DNA of 64,000 bases. Source: Knoxdaviesia capensis. Taxonomy: Eukaryota > Ascomycota > Sordariomycetes > Microascales > Gondwanamycetaceae. Below, piece by piece: positions 13,276 to 25,100 of the stretch; the stretch's first letter is position 1, and the number at the start of each line of letters is the position of its first letter. A program made the translations under genes and the position numbers. The notes under the pieces are model-generated. The model made no database searches, was not told the DNA's origin, and saw only the letters and a list, made by a program, of their open reading frames with translations. The DNA is taken from NCBI GenBank assembly GCA_001510575.1, contig LNGK01000007.1:1-64000 (forward strand). The letters are read 5' to 3'.

Positions 13276-14654
13276 ACGCTCTTTCTCTCTCGCTTATCTA
13301 TTAAAGTTAGACTCTATACGGTCTATAAGTAACGCTTTTATTATTTACTTTAATTCCTTAATCGTAATAGACTTAGTATATTAAGGCGGTAGATTACTTA
13401 CTAGCTATACTAGTAGAATATTAGTCTTATTATCTATAGCCTTTCCTTTCCCTTATCCTATTATTATCTAACGATTATACGTAATAGGGGTTACTTCCGT
13501 AGGGGGTTATAGCTCCTTAGCTAGTAACTTACCGGTTTATAAGTTAGTTATAGCGCTTACTTTACTTAAGGCTTTAAGGTTATAAGTAATACTTTTATCT
13601 CTTTTACGTAGAATACGTTATTCTTTATCCGATATTTAGTGTAAAAGCGGATATTAGCGGTCTAGGCTCGCTAGGAAATAGGGGGTTAGGGATATAAACC
13701 GATAGTAAGTAAGAGCGAAAGGGAATAAATAAGGTAAACTAGGGTATAATAGTTATAAATAGTTAGATAATCTAGATTTATAGGGTTAATAATAGGGGGA
13801 AAGAGCGGTAGAAAAGATAACTATTAGAAAAGAAATAGAGTTAGTAAAATAAGAAATAAGATTATTAGTATATAAACGGGGTATAAAGGGGGTATAAAAG
13901 CGGGTTAGTCTTAGAATAAGAGGCGGATTAGTAATTAGAATTAAGTAGAATAAGAGAATAAGTAAAAAAGGAAGTCCGTAAACGGAGGTAGTAGAAAATA
14001 ATCGTAAATAGTAGAAATATTAAGACGTTAGTTATCGGAATAATAGGAGTCTTAGAAATAACTAGAAAAAGTCGTAGAAATAAATAGGTAAAGTCGTAGA
14101 ATAAATAAAATATCGTAAAAACGAAGGAAAAGTCGCGGAAATAAATATAAATATTATAGAAATAAATAGAAATAGAGGGATTAGCTATTAAATATTTAGT
14201 AATAGGACTCGAACCTATTAGTAGTATCTAATAGCTTAGGAGGTATAAGGAAGGTACGCGGGAGGCGTATAAAACGTTAGTAAAGGTAGGGTAATTCGGT
14301 ATTTTACTAGAGTAATAGTAGTTAATTAGCTATTAGTTCGGTAAGGACGGAATTAAAAAAAGGAAAATAAAAGATATTTATTTAACGTGTTTTCGTTACT
14401 AAAAGGAGGTTAAATAGAAAGGGTTTTTTTATAAAAGAAAGGTAATTCGTAGTTTACCGTAGCGGAAAGTAGTAAAGTTATTAGCGGAAGTAAATTCTAA
14501 ATTAAAAGAAAGGAAAGTTAAGATATCGGTCGATTACGTATCGATTAGGACTCGAACCTAGAGGAAAGGTAGTTAATTACGACGGTTAGGCTTTAAAGGA
14601 AGGTTAATAAGAGATTAATAGTATAAGTATTACGCTTATAAAAAATTAATTTTT

Positions 14655-14937
14655 TATAATTCCTAGATATATAGTCTAAAGGACTAATAAATAAGTTATA
14701 ATTATAAGATACGTATAAAGAAATATATATAAAGGGAAGCTTTAATTTTTTCTATCTTAAGATATTTCCTATAAAAGCGCAGTAGATATCTGCCTTTTAT
14801 AGGTCTTTTACTAGCTCTTTAAGGCATTTATATATATATAGATATATACCTAAATGCTTACCGCTAAGTAGTATCTACGTGTATTAGTATACGTTTATAC
14901 GTAATTACAATACACTCTGACCTATTAGGGATCTATA
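14655..14937 (-). repeat. 5' LTR of Gypsy copy 2
   Basis: A 283-bp LTR bounded on the minus strand by TATAGATCC and GGAATTATA, RIPed forms of TGTGGATCC and GGAATCACA. It is followed inward by the same leader as in copies 1 and 3. Confidence 0.85.
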
Positions 14938-15885
14938 ACCCTCTAAGATATCGCTACCGTAAACTATATACGCGAGTATAATACGAGCGCTACGGCTACT
15001 AATAGGAAGTTAAATAGCGTGGAATTTAATAACGCGTATCGTTTCGTTAATATAGTAGCCCTATAGCATACCTTCGAAGGCTACCCTATACCTATTTAAC
15101 CGACTATTATACGCCTACGGCGTACGGCTTTAGCGCTAGCCCTAACTACGGTATACCTATTACCTCCCTTTTCGGCTACCGAGGCCGCCGAAATTAATAC
15201 TATTAAGGGAGGACCCCCGCTAGTACCTACTCCGCTAGTAGTAGTACCCGCTATACTAGCTATTATAGTACTAATACTAGCCGGTAGAGCCGCCGTTATA
15301 CCCGTAATACTAATATTTATACCGATAGCTATACTAATAGTAGCTACCGCTATCGTAATAATACCCCCTTTTCCTAACGCCCCGGTCCCTACTACCTTTA
15401 TAACCTAATTCCTAGGCGTAGCGCCCGCCTATATTAACTAATAATAGGTAGACGAGTTACGTAATCGCTACCTATATAGTATAATATAGGCCGTTACTAT
15501 CTAACTAAGCGTTATAGTATTCTTAATCCCTCTTAATACTATCTAATACTAAGGTATTTACGTCGTTAGATAGATAAAACGGTACCTATAGCTACTTAAA
15601 ATACTATAAATAGGAAGTTCCCCTTTATTATATTAAATACTTATTTTCTTATCGGTTATTATTATTATTCCTATCTAACTACTATTTAGATTCGCTTTAT
15701 ATTATATTTCTTTTTATACGCTTAGAAAAATCGAAAAAGATAAAAAAAGAAGACCCCTAGAAAAATATAAAAATAATTAAAAACCGCTCGTAGTACGAGT
15801 ATAAAATTATATAAAGGGAAGTCCTTTTAATATCCTTTACTAGTTAAAGGTAGATCGTAGACGATCTAGTTAAGAAAGGGGATCT
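14938..15885 (+). pseudogene. Unrecognised RIP-killed reading frame upstream of a polypurine tract and LTR
   Basis: One plus-strand frame starting near 14941 stays open to about 15585 except for stops explained by RIP of Gln or Trp codons. It is rich in Leu/Ile/Val/Pro/Ala, with a long hydrophobic Pro-containing stretch in the middle (about 15190-15400). I recognise no retroelement domain. The block ends at purine-rich TAAGAAAGGGG (15871-15881) followed by an LTR, so it occupies the position of a 3' internal region. It may be an extra element ORF or captured host sequence. Confidence 0.5.
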
Positions 15886-16168
15886 TATAGATCCCTAATA
15901 GGTTAGAGTATATTATAATTACGTATAAACGTATACTAATATACGTAGATACTACTTAGTAGTAAGTATTTAGGTATATATCTATATATATATAAATACC
16001 TTAAAGAGCTAGTAAAAGACCTATAAAAGGTAGATATCTACCGCGCTTTTATAAGAAATATCTTAAGATAGAAAAAAATTTAAGCTTCCCTTTATATATA
16101 TTTCTCTATACGTGTCTATAATTATAACTTATTTATTAGTCCTTTAGACTATATATCTAGGAATCACA
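15886..16168 (+). repeat. Gypsy-type LTR with upstream polypurine tract
   Basis: Bounded by TATAGATCC and GGAATCACA. About 45 bp upstream (from 15838) is shared with the LTR at 17450, including AAGAAAGGGGATCT, which has the form of a polypurine tract. Both are therefore probably 3' LTRs of related elements. No flanking duplication is seen. Confidence 0.8.
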
Positions 16169-17165
16169 CCGTATATATAGCTAGACTAGCTATTTTACTT
16201 AAACGAGCTAGTACTAGCTATTTCTACTAGCTATTTCGCTTAAACGAGCTAGTACTAGCTATTTCTACTAGCTGGTTTACTTAAATAAGCTAGCATATAT
16301 AGCTAGACTAGCTAGTTCACTCGAATAAGCCCGTATATATAGTTATACTAGCTATTTCTACTAGCTATTTTATTTAAACGAGCCCGTATATATAGCTACT
16401 CGGCTATTTCTACTAGCTAGTTCACTCGAATGAGCCCGTATATATAGTTATACTAGCTATTTCTACTAGCTATTTTATTTAAACGAGCCCGTATATATAG
16501 CTACTTAGCTATTTCTACTAGCTAGTTTACTCGAATAAGCCCGTATATATAGTTATACTAGCTATTTCTACTAGCTATTTTATTTAAATAAGCCCGTATA
16601 TATAGCTACTCTAGCTATTTCTACTAGTTAGTTTACTCGAATAAGCCCGTATATATAGCTATACTAGCTATTTCTACTAGCTAGTTTATTCGAACGAGCT
16701 AGTACTAGCTATTTCTACTAGCTAGTTTACTTAAACGAGCTAGCACTAGCTATTTCTAGTAGCTATTTCGCTCGAACGAGCCAGCACTAGCTATTTCTAC
16801 TAGCTAGTTCACTCGAATAAGCTAGCACTAGCTATTTCTACTAGCTAGTTCACTCGAATGAGCCCGCATATGTAGCTACACTAGCTATTTCTACTAGCTA
16901 GTTTACTCGAATAAGCCTACATATATAGCTACACTAGCTATTTCTACTAGCTGTTTCGCTCGAACGAGCTAGCACTAGCTATTTCTACTAGCTATTTCGC
17001 TCGAACGAGCTAGTACTAGCTATTTCTACTAGCTAGTTCACTCGAATAAGCCAGCACTAGCTATTTCTACTAGCTAGTTTACTCGAATAAGCCCGTATAT
17101 ACAGCTATACTAGCTATTTCTACTAGCTATTTCGCTCGAACGAGCCCGTATATTTAGCTATATAA
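16169..17165. repeat. Satellite-like tandem repeat array
   Basis: About 1 kb of irregular tandem units of roughly 42 and 55 bp built on the core CTAGCTATTTCTACTAGCTA. Units alternate between a form containing CCCGTATATATAGCTA and a form containing CTAGTACTAGC, each joined through a CACTCGAATGAGC or CGCTCGAACGAGC spacer. The spacers contain short inverted repeats (GCTCG..CGAGC). CpA and TpG survive better here than in the neighbouring elements, especially from about 16740 on. Confidence 0.85.
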
Positions 17166-17403
17166 GCATGCCCTATAGCTAGAAGGATACTTACTATTTC
17201 GAGCGAATTAGCAAGGCCCTAGACGGTTTAGCCACACTAGTATACCCTATAGCTAGAAGGATGCTTACTATTTCGAGCGAATCAGTAGGGCCCTAGACGG
17301 GGGGCCCTGGCCCGTTCGCTCGAAATAGCTAGTTAAAACAGCCAGGCCGGGTAAATTTTTATATAGGCGGGGGGGCCCTAGACGCTATAGAATAGGTGCT
17401 ATA
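17166..17403. repeat. Diverged direct repeat and GC-rich junction
   Basis: Two copies of a unit of about 90 bp start near 17168 and 17244, sharing CCCTATAGCTAGAAGGAT and a TTTCGAGCGAAT box. They are followed by a G/C-rich stretch containing GGGGGGCCCTGGCCCG. RIP is weak here. No coding potential is seen. Confidence 0.65.
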
Positions 17404-17449
17404 CTAGTTAAAAGTAGATCGCGGACGATCTAATTAAGAAAGGGGATCT

Positions 17450-17732
17450 TATAGATCCCTAATAGGTTAGAGTATATTATAATTACGTATAAACGTATAT
17501 TAATATACGTAGATACTACTTAGTAGTAAGTATTTAGGTATATATCTATATATATATAAATACTTTAAAGAGCTAGTAAAAGACTTATAAAAGGTAGATA
17601 TCTACCGCGCTTTTATAGGAAATATCTTAAGATAGAAAAAATTTAAGCTTCCCTTTTTATATATTTCTCTATACGTACCTTATAATTATAACTTATTTAT
17701 TAGTTCTTTAGACTATATAACTAGGAATTATA
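17450..17732 (+). repeat. Gypsy-type LTR with upstream polypurine tract
   Basis: Second copy of the LTR with the same 45-bp upstream tail (17404-17449) as the LTR at 15886. The tail is all that remains of this element's interior. Copia-2 sequence begins immediately after it. Confidence 0.8.
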
Positions 17733-17908
17733 TACTTTAGTTAAAAAGAAGATATATTATCTAATTTTAAACTAGAGTTATAATATTATTTAAAAGTAGA
17801 ACTTATAGGCTAGCCCCGGTAGTTATTAAGAGTAGTAATTAGAATCGAATTTAACTTCTATTCTATATACTAATAGTAATATACTAAAACGATAGTTACT
17901 AATACTAG

Positions 17909-18251
17909 TATTGAATATTAGAATAATTCATGTTATATTATCCTTTATATAGCCGGAAGTTTATAATAAAGAATAAGGCTACGATGAATAGCTTAGGGAA
18001 TAATAATAGATGTAATATGGATTTACGAAGAGCCTAGTATGGGATGGGAAGCCTTAGAAGGCATTAGGGATCTAGATAAGGGGAAGCCTAGATCCTATAG
18101 GGGATAAGAAGGAAGCTTTCCCCCTATCTATTCTAATATAGTATTTTATAGCTATTAACTACTTATCTTATTTTTTACCCCCTACCTTTATAAATAGTAT
18201 TAACTATAAAGTTACGCTTCTAATTCTAACCGTATTTCCTATATTCTAATA
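17909..18251 (+). repeat. 5' LTR of Copia-1 B
   Basis: A 343-bp LTR beginning TATTGAATATTAG (RIPed TGTT...) and ending ...TTCTAATA (RIPed ...TTCTAACA), preceded by the ACTAG duplication. Confidence 0.9.
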
Positions 18252-18272
18252 GGTTATAAGCCCGGCGCTCGT
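18252..18272 (+). other. Primer binding site resembling the tRNA-Met anticodon arm
   Basis: Directly after the 5' LTR lies GGTTATAAGCCCGGCGCTCG. Undoing one TG to TA RIP change gives GGTTATGAGCCC, the complement of GGGCTCATAACC, a tRNA-Met anticodon stem-loop with CAU. Priming from an internally cleaved half tRNA-Met is known for Drosophila copia. The tRNA comparison is from memory. Confidence 0.7.
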
Positions 18273-21200
18273 AGCTTTATACCTTACTATTTTCGTTTCG
18301 ACCTACCCTCCCCCCCCCTATTTTCGGATCCTAGAAGCCGTTTAACTCCTATAGCACTCCGATTTTTTATATTCTAATAGAACGAGTTTTAGTAACTAAT
18401 TCTACCCCCCTTCCCCCTACTAAGTTAGCCTTACTATTTACGATATTATATAACGAACGATATCCCTAACTAAGTCCTCGATTTCGAAGTAAAAGAGAGC
18501 TAAGCTTCTAGCTAATAACTACGAGGCTATCCTAGAACCTAAGGGAGAGACTCTTATATATATACCTAATACCTATACCGTCTACTATCCTCCCTTCCCC
18601 TAGGTATAGTTTATAGAAGTAATAACCGAGACGGTTACTAAGAACTTAAGGGAAATTAAGAAGGATAGCGATAGGAAATAGAACTAAATTATAGATTTAG
18701 AGCGGTAATAGGTATTAATTAAGAAGATCTTAGAGATATAAGATAAGGTTTTATAGATAACCTAAGAGAACGAACGATAACGTAGATCCTCTTTCCGATA
18801 GTAGGAATACTAGTTAGAAGATAAAGATAACGATAACTTAGATAAAGATAGGAACTATAGACGTTTAGCTACGAAGGTTAAGATAAAGGAGCTTAAGAAC
18901 TACGTTATCCTTATCGATAAGACCCTAAAGCTAGCTAATACTTTAGAATAGCTATAGTAGTCTAAAGAGTTCGAGACTACCCTAAACGCGTTAGGTATTA
19001 CTATCGAATAACTCCGAGACCTTTAACCCTTAATAAGTATGTATATAGTACGTATAATAAAGGAAACGATCGCCCCTAAGATTTCCTTTATATTTAAGGA
19101 TAAGGTAAATACTTATACCCTATTTAAATCGCTAAAGTAGAATTTCTAAGTAACTAGGGAGTTACGGATTAAAAATATTATAATAGTTTTTAATTTCTAA
19201 ACTAAACCGAGAGAGGGAATATACTAAATCCTAAATCGATTCGTCTCTATAGTATATAAAGTAAGATTAAAAGGGCTTATAATCCCGACTATCTTAACTA
19301 CGATAAGCGCCTACTATTATATTACTATCCGCTACCCTAAGCTTAATAGAGACCTCCGCGCTATCTTAAAGAGTTTTAATAAAGATATCGACGATAAGGC
19401 CGCCCTTATTATAGCTATATCTAAATATATAGCCGAGAATATAAACCGCGCTACGCGCTAGTAGTAATCTAGATATCTTCCTAACTAGAAGAAGGATAAT
19501 AACGCGAAGAAACCTAATTACTATACCCCCCCCTCCCCTAAGCCTACCGCTAGTAGTATCCCTATCTAGAAGAAGAGTAATATTTAATACTATTAGTACG
19601 GCTTAAAAGGTTATATTATAAGTAAGTACCGAGTTAAGGCGAATAGTAAAGAGAAGACTTATAAGTTAAGAGCCGCGAATACTACGACTTCTACTAAGAA
19701 GCCTACTAAGGGTAAAGGCGATAAGCCTCTAAAGGATACTAAGCTAAAAGAATCGATTACTCTCTACGGTACTACCTATACCGTTATAGACTAATAACCC
19801 TTTAAGCCTTACCTTATATACTATATCTATATAAATTAGATTTATAATATAGGTTTAGATTCCTATATTTTAAACGACTTATTTTAGTTTAAGCGAGGAT
19901 CCTTAAAGACTTTTACTAATTTAATTAAATTAGGGAGCGGATTATCGGGAGTTCGATATATTAGAATTATTTAACTCTAGATAAAGGACGGATCTAACCT
20001 TAGGATTACTAACGTCTAGTATTACCCTACCTTTCTTATTAATATTATCTCTAGAATTATTTAATATAAGAAGGGGTACGTTCTAGTAGTAGACTAGCTA
20101 ATAATTAAGGATAAGGTTATTACTACTATCTTTCTAATAGAAAGAGGCTTTACGCTAGAAGTAAAAGAAGGCCCTAAGGCCTATACGATTATAGACGAGG
20201 TTCCTCGCGAGGAAGGCTATACCTTATATACCGAAGTTAATAGTACCGTATACGCTAACGTATCCCTACGTATGCTTTTAGAGAGCGAGGCTCTTATATA
20301 CTAGCGCCTTTACTACCCTAGAAAGGTAGCTATATCCCGAATAGTTAAGGCGGTTACTAGTTCTCTAGTTAAGAAGGTAACTAGACTAATCGAGCCTTAT
20401 AACGCCTATAAGTTTAAAAAGATAACGTCTTTTAAATTACTAGACTCTAAAGTACCCTCTAAGGTACCTAAGGAGGTTATCTATATAGATATAGGTACTA
20501 TACGACCGGTATCTATAAGCGGGAATAGCTACTTCTTATTAGTATATAATAAGGCGATAAGCTAACGATCGGTTTATACGATAGCTTAGAAGAGTAATAT
20601 ACTTATATATATCCGGAAGACCGTTAAGAAATAGGCGCTAGAGCTAGGTTAGAAGCTTAAGAAGCTTTATAACGATAACGGTACTAACGTCGGTATTAAG
20701 AAGCTAGCTACTTACTATAACGAGTAGGGAATCGAGTATATAATATCGCTTCTATATTACCTAGCTAAGAACGGGCGTATCGAGCGTAGTATCCGCGAGG
20801 TCTTATAGAAGACTAGAGTAACTATTATTACTAAGAGTATCCTACTAGAGCTATAGGATAAGATTATAACTACGGTAGTCTATATACTTAATTAAATAGT
20901 TATCTCTAGGAGCTTTAATACGTTAATTAACGCCTTTTAGAAGGCCTATAGGATATACGAGAAGGTTAATATATCGTACCTTTAAATACTAAGTTCTAAA
21001 TATATTATATATATAAACCCCCTCTAGCGATAGAAGATATTAAGCGCTAAATTCGATAGCTAAAATACTAAGCTAGTACTTACGGGCGTAGAAGGTATCT
21101 TAGTTAGATACTAAGGCCGCTATCTTTATAGAGTATAGATTCTAGAATTTAGATAGGTATATATTACTAAGGATATCTAATTTTAGGAATATATCTATAA

Positions 21201-21456
21201 GCTTTTATATAGAAAGTACGTTCGATCTCACCCTCTAGGAGCGCTACGCTAGTTAAAAGCTAGCGCTACTACTAGTAGTAGTATCCCTAAGAAGGGGATA
21301 TCTAGCGTATCGGAGCTATCTAGCGTACCGGAGCTATCCGGGGTATCGGAGCTAACGGCCGTATTAGAACCGTTTAATACGTAGAACTTATTAGATAACG
21401 AGGAAGTTATAACCGCGAATCTTCCTATTACTAACGAGAGCCGCTCGAGACCGGAT

Positions 21457-21740
21457 TATAGATCCCCAATAGGTCAGAGTGTATTATAATTACGTATAAA
21501 CGTACACTAATACACGTAGATACTACCTAGCGGTAAGCATTTAGGTATATATCTATATATACACAAATGCCTTAAAGAGCTAGTAAAAGACCTATAAAAG
21601 GTAGATATCTACCGCGCTTTTATAGGAAATATCTTAAGATAGAAAAAAATTTAAGCTTCCCTTTATATATATTTCTCTATACGTACTTTATAATTATAAC
21701 TTATTTATTAATCCTTTAGACTATATATCTAGGAATTATA
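21457..21740 (+). repeat. 5' LTR of Gypsy copy 3
   Basis: A 284-bp LTR bounded by TATAGATCC and GGAATTATA and preceded by the GGAT duplication. Confidence 0.88.
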
Positions 21741-21836
21741 AAAAATTAATTTTTTATAAGCGTAATACTTATATTATTAATCTCTTATTAACCTTCTTTT
21801 AAAGCCTAACCGTTATAATCGACTACCTTTCCTCTA

Positions 21837-22189
21837 GGTTCGAGTCCTAATTAATATATAATCGACCGATATCTTAACTTTCCTTTCTTTTAATTTAGAA
21901 TTTACTTCCGCTAATAGCTTTACTACTTTCCGCTGCGGTAAACTACGAATTACCCTTCTTTTATAAAAAACCCCTTCTATTTAACCTCCTTTTAGTAACG
22001 AAAGCACGTTAAATAAATATCTTTTATTTTCCTTCTTTTAATTCTATCCTTACCGAACTAATAACTAATTAACTACTATTACTTTAGTAAAATACTAAAT
22101 TACCCTACCTTTACTAACGTTTTATACGCCTCCCGCGTGCCTTTCCTATACCTCCTAAGCTATCGGATACTACTAATAGGTTCGAGTCC
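21837..22189 (+). promoter_or_regulatory. Two Pol III B-box/T-arm-like motifs in the Gypsy leader
   Basis: GGTTCGAGTCC occurs at 21837-21847 and 22179-22189. The second sits in an ATAGG/CCTAT stem, giving a perfect tRNA T-arm (5-bp stem, 7-nt loop). Both are kept in the other two leader copies (minus strand at 5604-5614, 5946-5956, 14202-14212 and 14548-14558). I cannot fold a complete tRNA around either. Confidence 0.5.
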
Positions 22190-25100
22190 TATTACTAAAT
22201 ATTTAATAGCTAATCCCTCTATTTTTATTTATTTCTACGACTTTTCCTTTATTTTACGACTTTACCTATTTATTTCTACGACTTTTTCTAGTTATTTCCG
22301 AGACTCCTACTATTCTAATAACTAACGTCTTAATATTTCTATTATTTTCGATTATTTTCTACTACCTCCGTTTACGGACTTCCGTTTTACCTATTCTCTT
22401 ATTCTATTTAATTCTAATTACTAATCCGCCTCTTATTCTAAGACTAACCCGCTTTTATACCCCCTTTATACCCTATTTATATACTAATAGTCTTATTTCT
22501 TATTTCGCTAGCCCTATTTCTTTTCTAATAGTTATCCTTTCTACCGCTCTTTCCCCCTATTATTAACCCTATAAATCTAGACTATCTAACTATTTATAAC
22601 TATTATACCCTAGTTTTCCCTATTTATTCCCTTTCGCTCTTACTTACTATCGGTTTATATCCTTAACCCCCTATTTCCTAGCGAGCCTAGACCGCTAATA
22701 TCCGCTTTTACGCTAAATATCGGATAAAGAATAACGTATTCTACGTAAAAGAGATAAAAGTATTACCTATAACCTTAAAGCCTTAAGTAAGGTAAGCGCT
22801 ATAACTAACCTATAAACTAGTAAGTTACCGGTTAAGGAGCTATAACCCCCTATAGAAGTAACCCCTATTATGTATAATTATCGGATAATAATAGGATAAG
22901 GGAAAGGAAAGGCTATAGATAACGGGATAAATATTCTACTAGTATAGCTAGTAAGTAGTCTACCGCCTTAATATACTAAGTCTATTACGATTAAGGAATT
23001 AAAGTAAATAATAAAAGCGCTACTTACGGACCGTATAGAGTCTAACTTTAATAGATAAGCGAGAGAGAAAGAGCGTACCGATAATATAAATACCGTTATT
23101 AATACGATAATAGAAAAGCTTCTAGAAAAGCTAATAGACGCTATAAGCCGTAGTAACTTACTAGCTATAGCTATAGCTACCTTATCCTCTTTTCCTACTC
23201 CCTCTCTATTATTAACTAGTCCGTAGATAATAGGACTACTATTACTTACCGACCTAGGTAGAAAGAGCCCCCTTTCTAACGTAACTATAGCTAATAATCC
23301 GTTATTACCTATAACTAGCGTCTAACTAACGAGAAACTAGCCCTTAATACTATATATTATATTATAAATACCGAGAGGTATAGGTAATATAGTTCTAGAA
23401 GGATAATAAGGTTATATATATAGATAAGGAGTATACGATAGCGGTATAATTCTAATATTTCCTATACTATTCTAGTAAATACCCTTATAAACGATAACCC
23501 CTAAAGTAATATTTTAAACGAAACTATATCTAGGGCCTAATAGTAAACCGTTTACTAATATTAGTATTAATAGCTTTATATTACTATTATAGCTTACTAT
23601 TAAAGGACGATTCCTAGGCCCTCGTTTAGTAAATAGGAATTTAGCTATCGAAGGTAGTTTAATAAAGTAAAATATACCTCTAATAAACGATAAATACGCT
23701 ATTAAGTAGTATTAATACCTCTAAGCGATGTTTCTAGAGCTAATACTCCTATTAGATATTAGTAATAGAGAAGATCGTAAGAAAAATAGTAAAAAAGCTA
23801 TTAGTTAGCTATAAAGCGACTACTTAAGTAAGGTAGACTATATAGTTATAGTATAATTAATACGTATTTAGACTTACTTATATAAATCTATAATTCTATA
23901 TACGTATTAGACGTCTCGAATACTACTAGTAATTAGAGGCGAATTTATACCCCTTTAGTATTTTATTCGACGGTATACCGATATACCGTAGCCTATACTA
24001 GTAGAATCTATACTAATATTTATCTCTAGTCGTATACTAATATCTACCCCTTCGCGCGTATTTATAGCTCTCGCGTTTAATTATTAGAATAAGTCCGAAT
24101 ATAAAGCTATCGAGCTTTTAGCTAAAATAGTATAGAATTCTACTAATAACTTACTCGAAACGTATTATATTCGATATATAATAAAGGATATTCTACGCTA
24201 TAATATTATGGACTTATAGTATAAGATACGGTAGGATATAACCCCCGATTCTAGTATCTATACTATAGTTAATACTACCTATTACCTATTAAAGACTAGA
24301 TAATTATACGCCGCTTAACTAAATACCGCGTTAAAGACCGAGGAGGAAGGAGAAACGCTATAATTTAGAACCCGTAAAGAAGTACTTAATTATATTACGT
24401 AAGATAAAGATAGAGATAAATCTACGTATTTCCGATATAGAAAGATAGGTTATTAGGTTCGCGAATATACGGAGCTACGTATTAAGAATAACGATCGGCG
24501 TTAAAAAGCGCGTTAGAACACGCGTTTCACGATAAACCGAGGCCGAACGATAGATAATCGTAGTTATTCCCGCGAGCCTCGTAACTATTCTCGAAATACC
24601 TCCCGTAACCGTAATTATTTACGAAGACCGTCTTAAGACCGAAAGATATACCGTTCCCTTACTCCCTACCCCTCTAGGAATAAAGATAGACTAATAATAG
24701 ATAAAGGATAGCGGAATAATAGGAGAGGGGATAAGAAAACCGTTATTTATAGTATATACCCTATATAGAAAGAAGACTTATCTCCTAAAGGATCTCCCCT
24801 CTTAGAAGTTACGGGCTTAGACGTAGATAATAACTATTTCGCTAACGTTACCTACTATTCTATACTATTTATAACCCCTTTAGTAAAGGAATTAATATTA
24901 ATTAGTAAGATACTAATAAAATAGCTACGACGTAAAGGATACTATAAACGATACCGCCTCTATACCGGTTTACTAACGAATAACTAATAAACGCCGCTTA
25001 TAGTATTTATCGATACTAGAATAGCTAGCGTATTCGTCTCTAAATCATACGCCTATCGTTATTTAGCGCTATACCGATCCGCTAACCCTCTACGCCTTAG

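Larger units (their letters stand above)
7580..14937 (-). mobile_element. Gypsy retrotransposon copy 2, minus strand, RIP-degraded
   Basis: From right to left on the minus strand: LTR (14937-14655), leader (to about 13800), gag with a zinc knuckle, aspartic protease, reverse transcriptase, RNase H (about 9550-9150) and integrase. The integrase core near 8500-8280 reads G-I-D-F-T with later ...IEYVTSYV... and FGLLVK blocks. RT before IN is Gypsy order. The protein frame is interrupted by many TAG/TAA codons at Gln/Trp positions. The internal region is homologous to copy 3 at 22560-27378, except for the segment at 13206-13275 (see findings). Confidence 0.88.

Noticed and set aside
16169..17165. 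Repeat-spacer pattern resembling a CRISPR array.
   Set aside because: Units vary in length, spacers are themselves repeated, and the genome is fungal.
22137..22325. Open frame of 62 codons in the Gypsy leader.
   Set aside because: Low-complexity, Tyr/Ser/Ile-rich translation of RIPed untranslated leader; no homology to element proteins.
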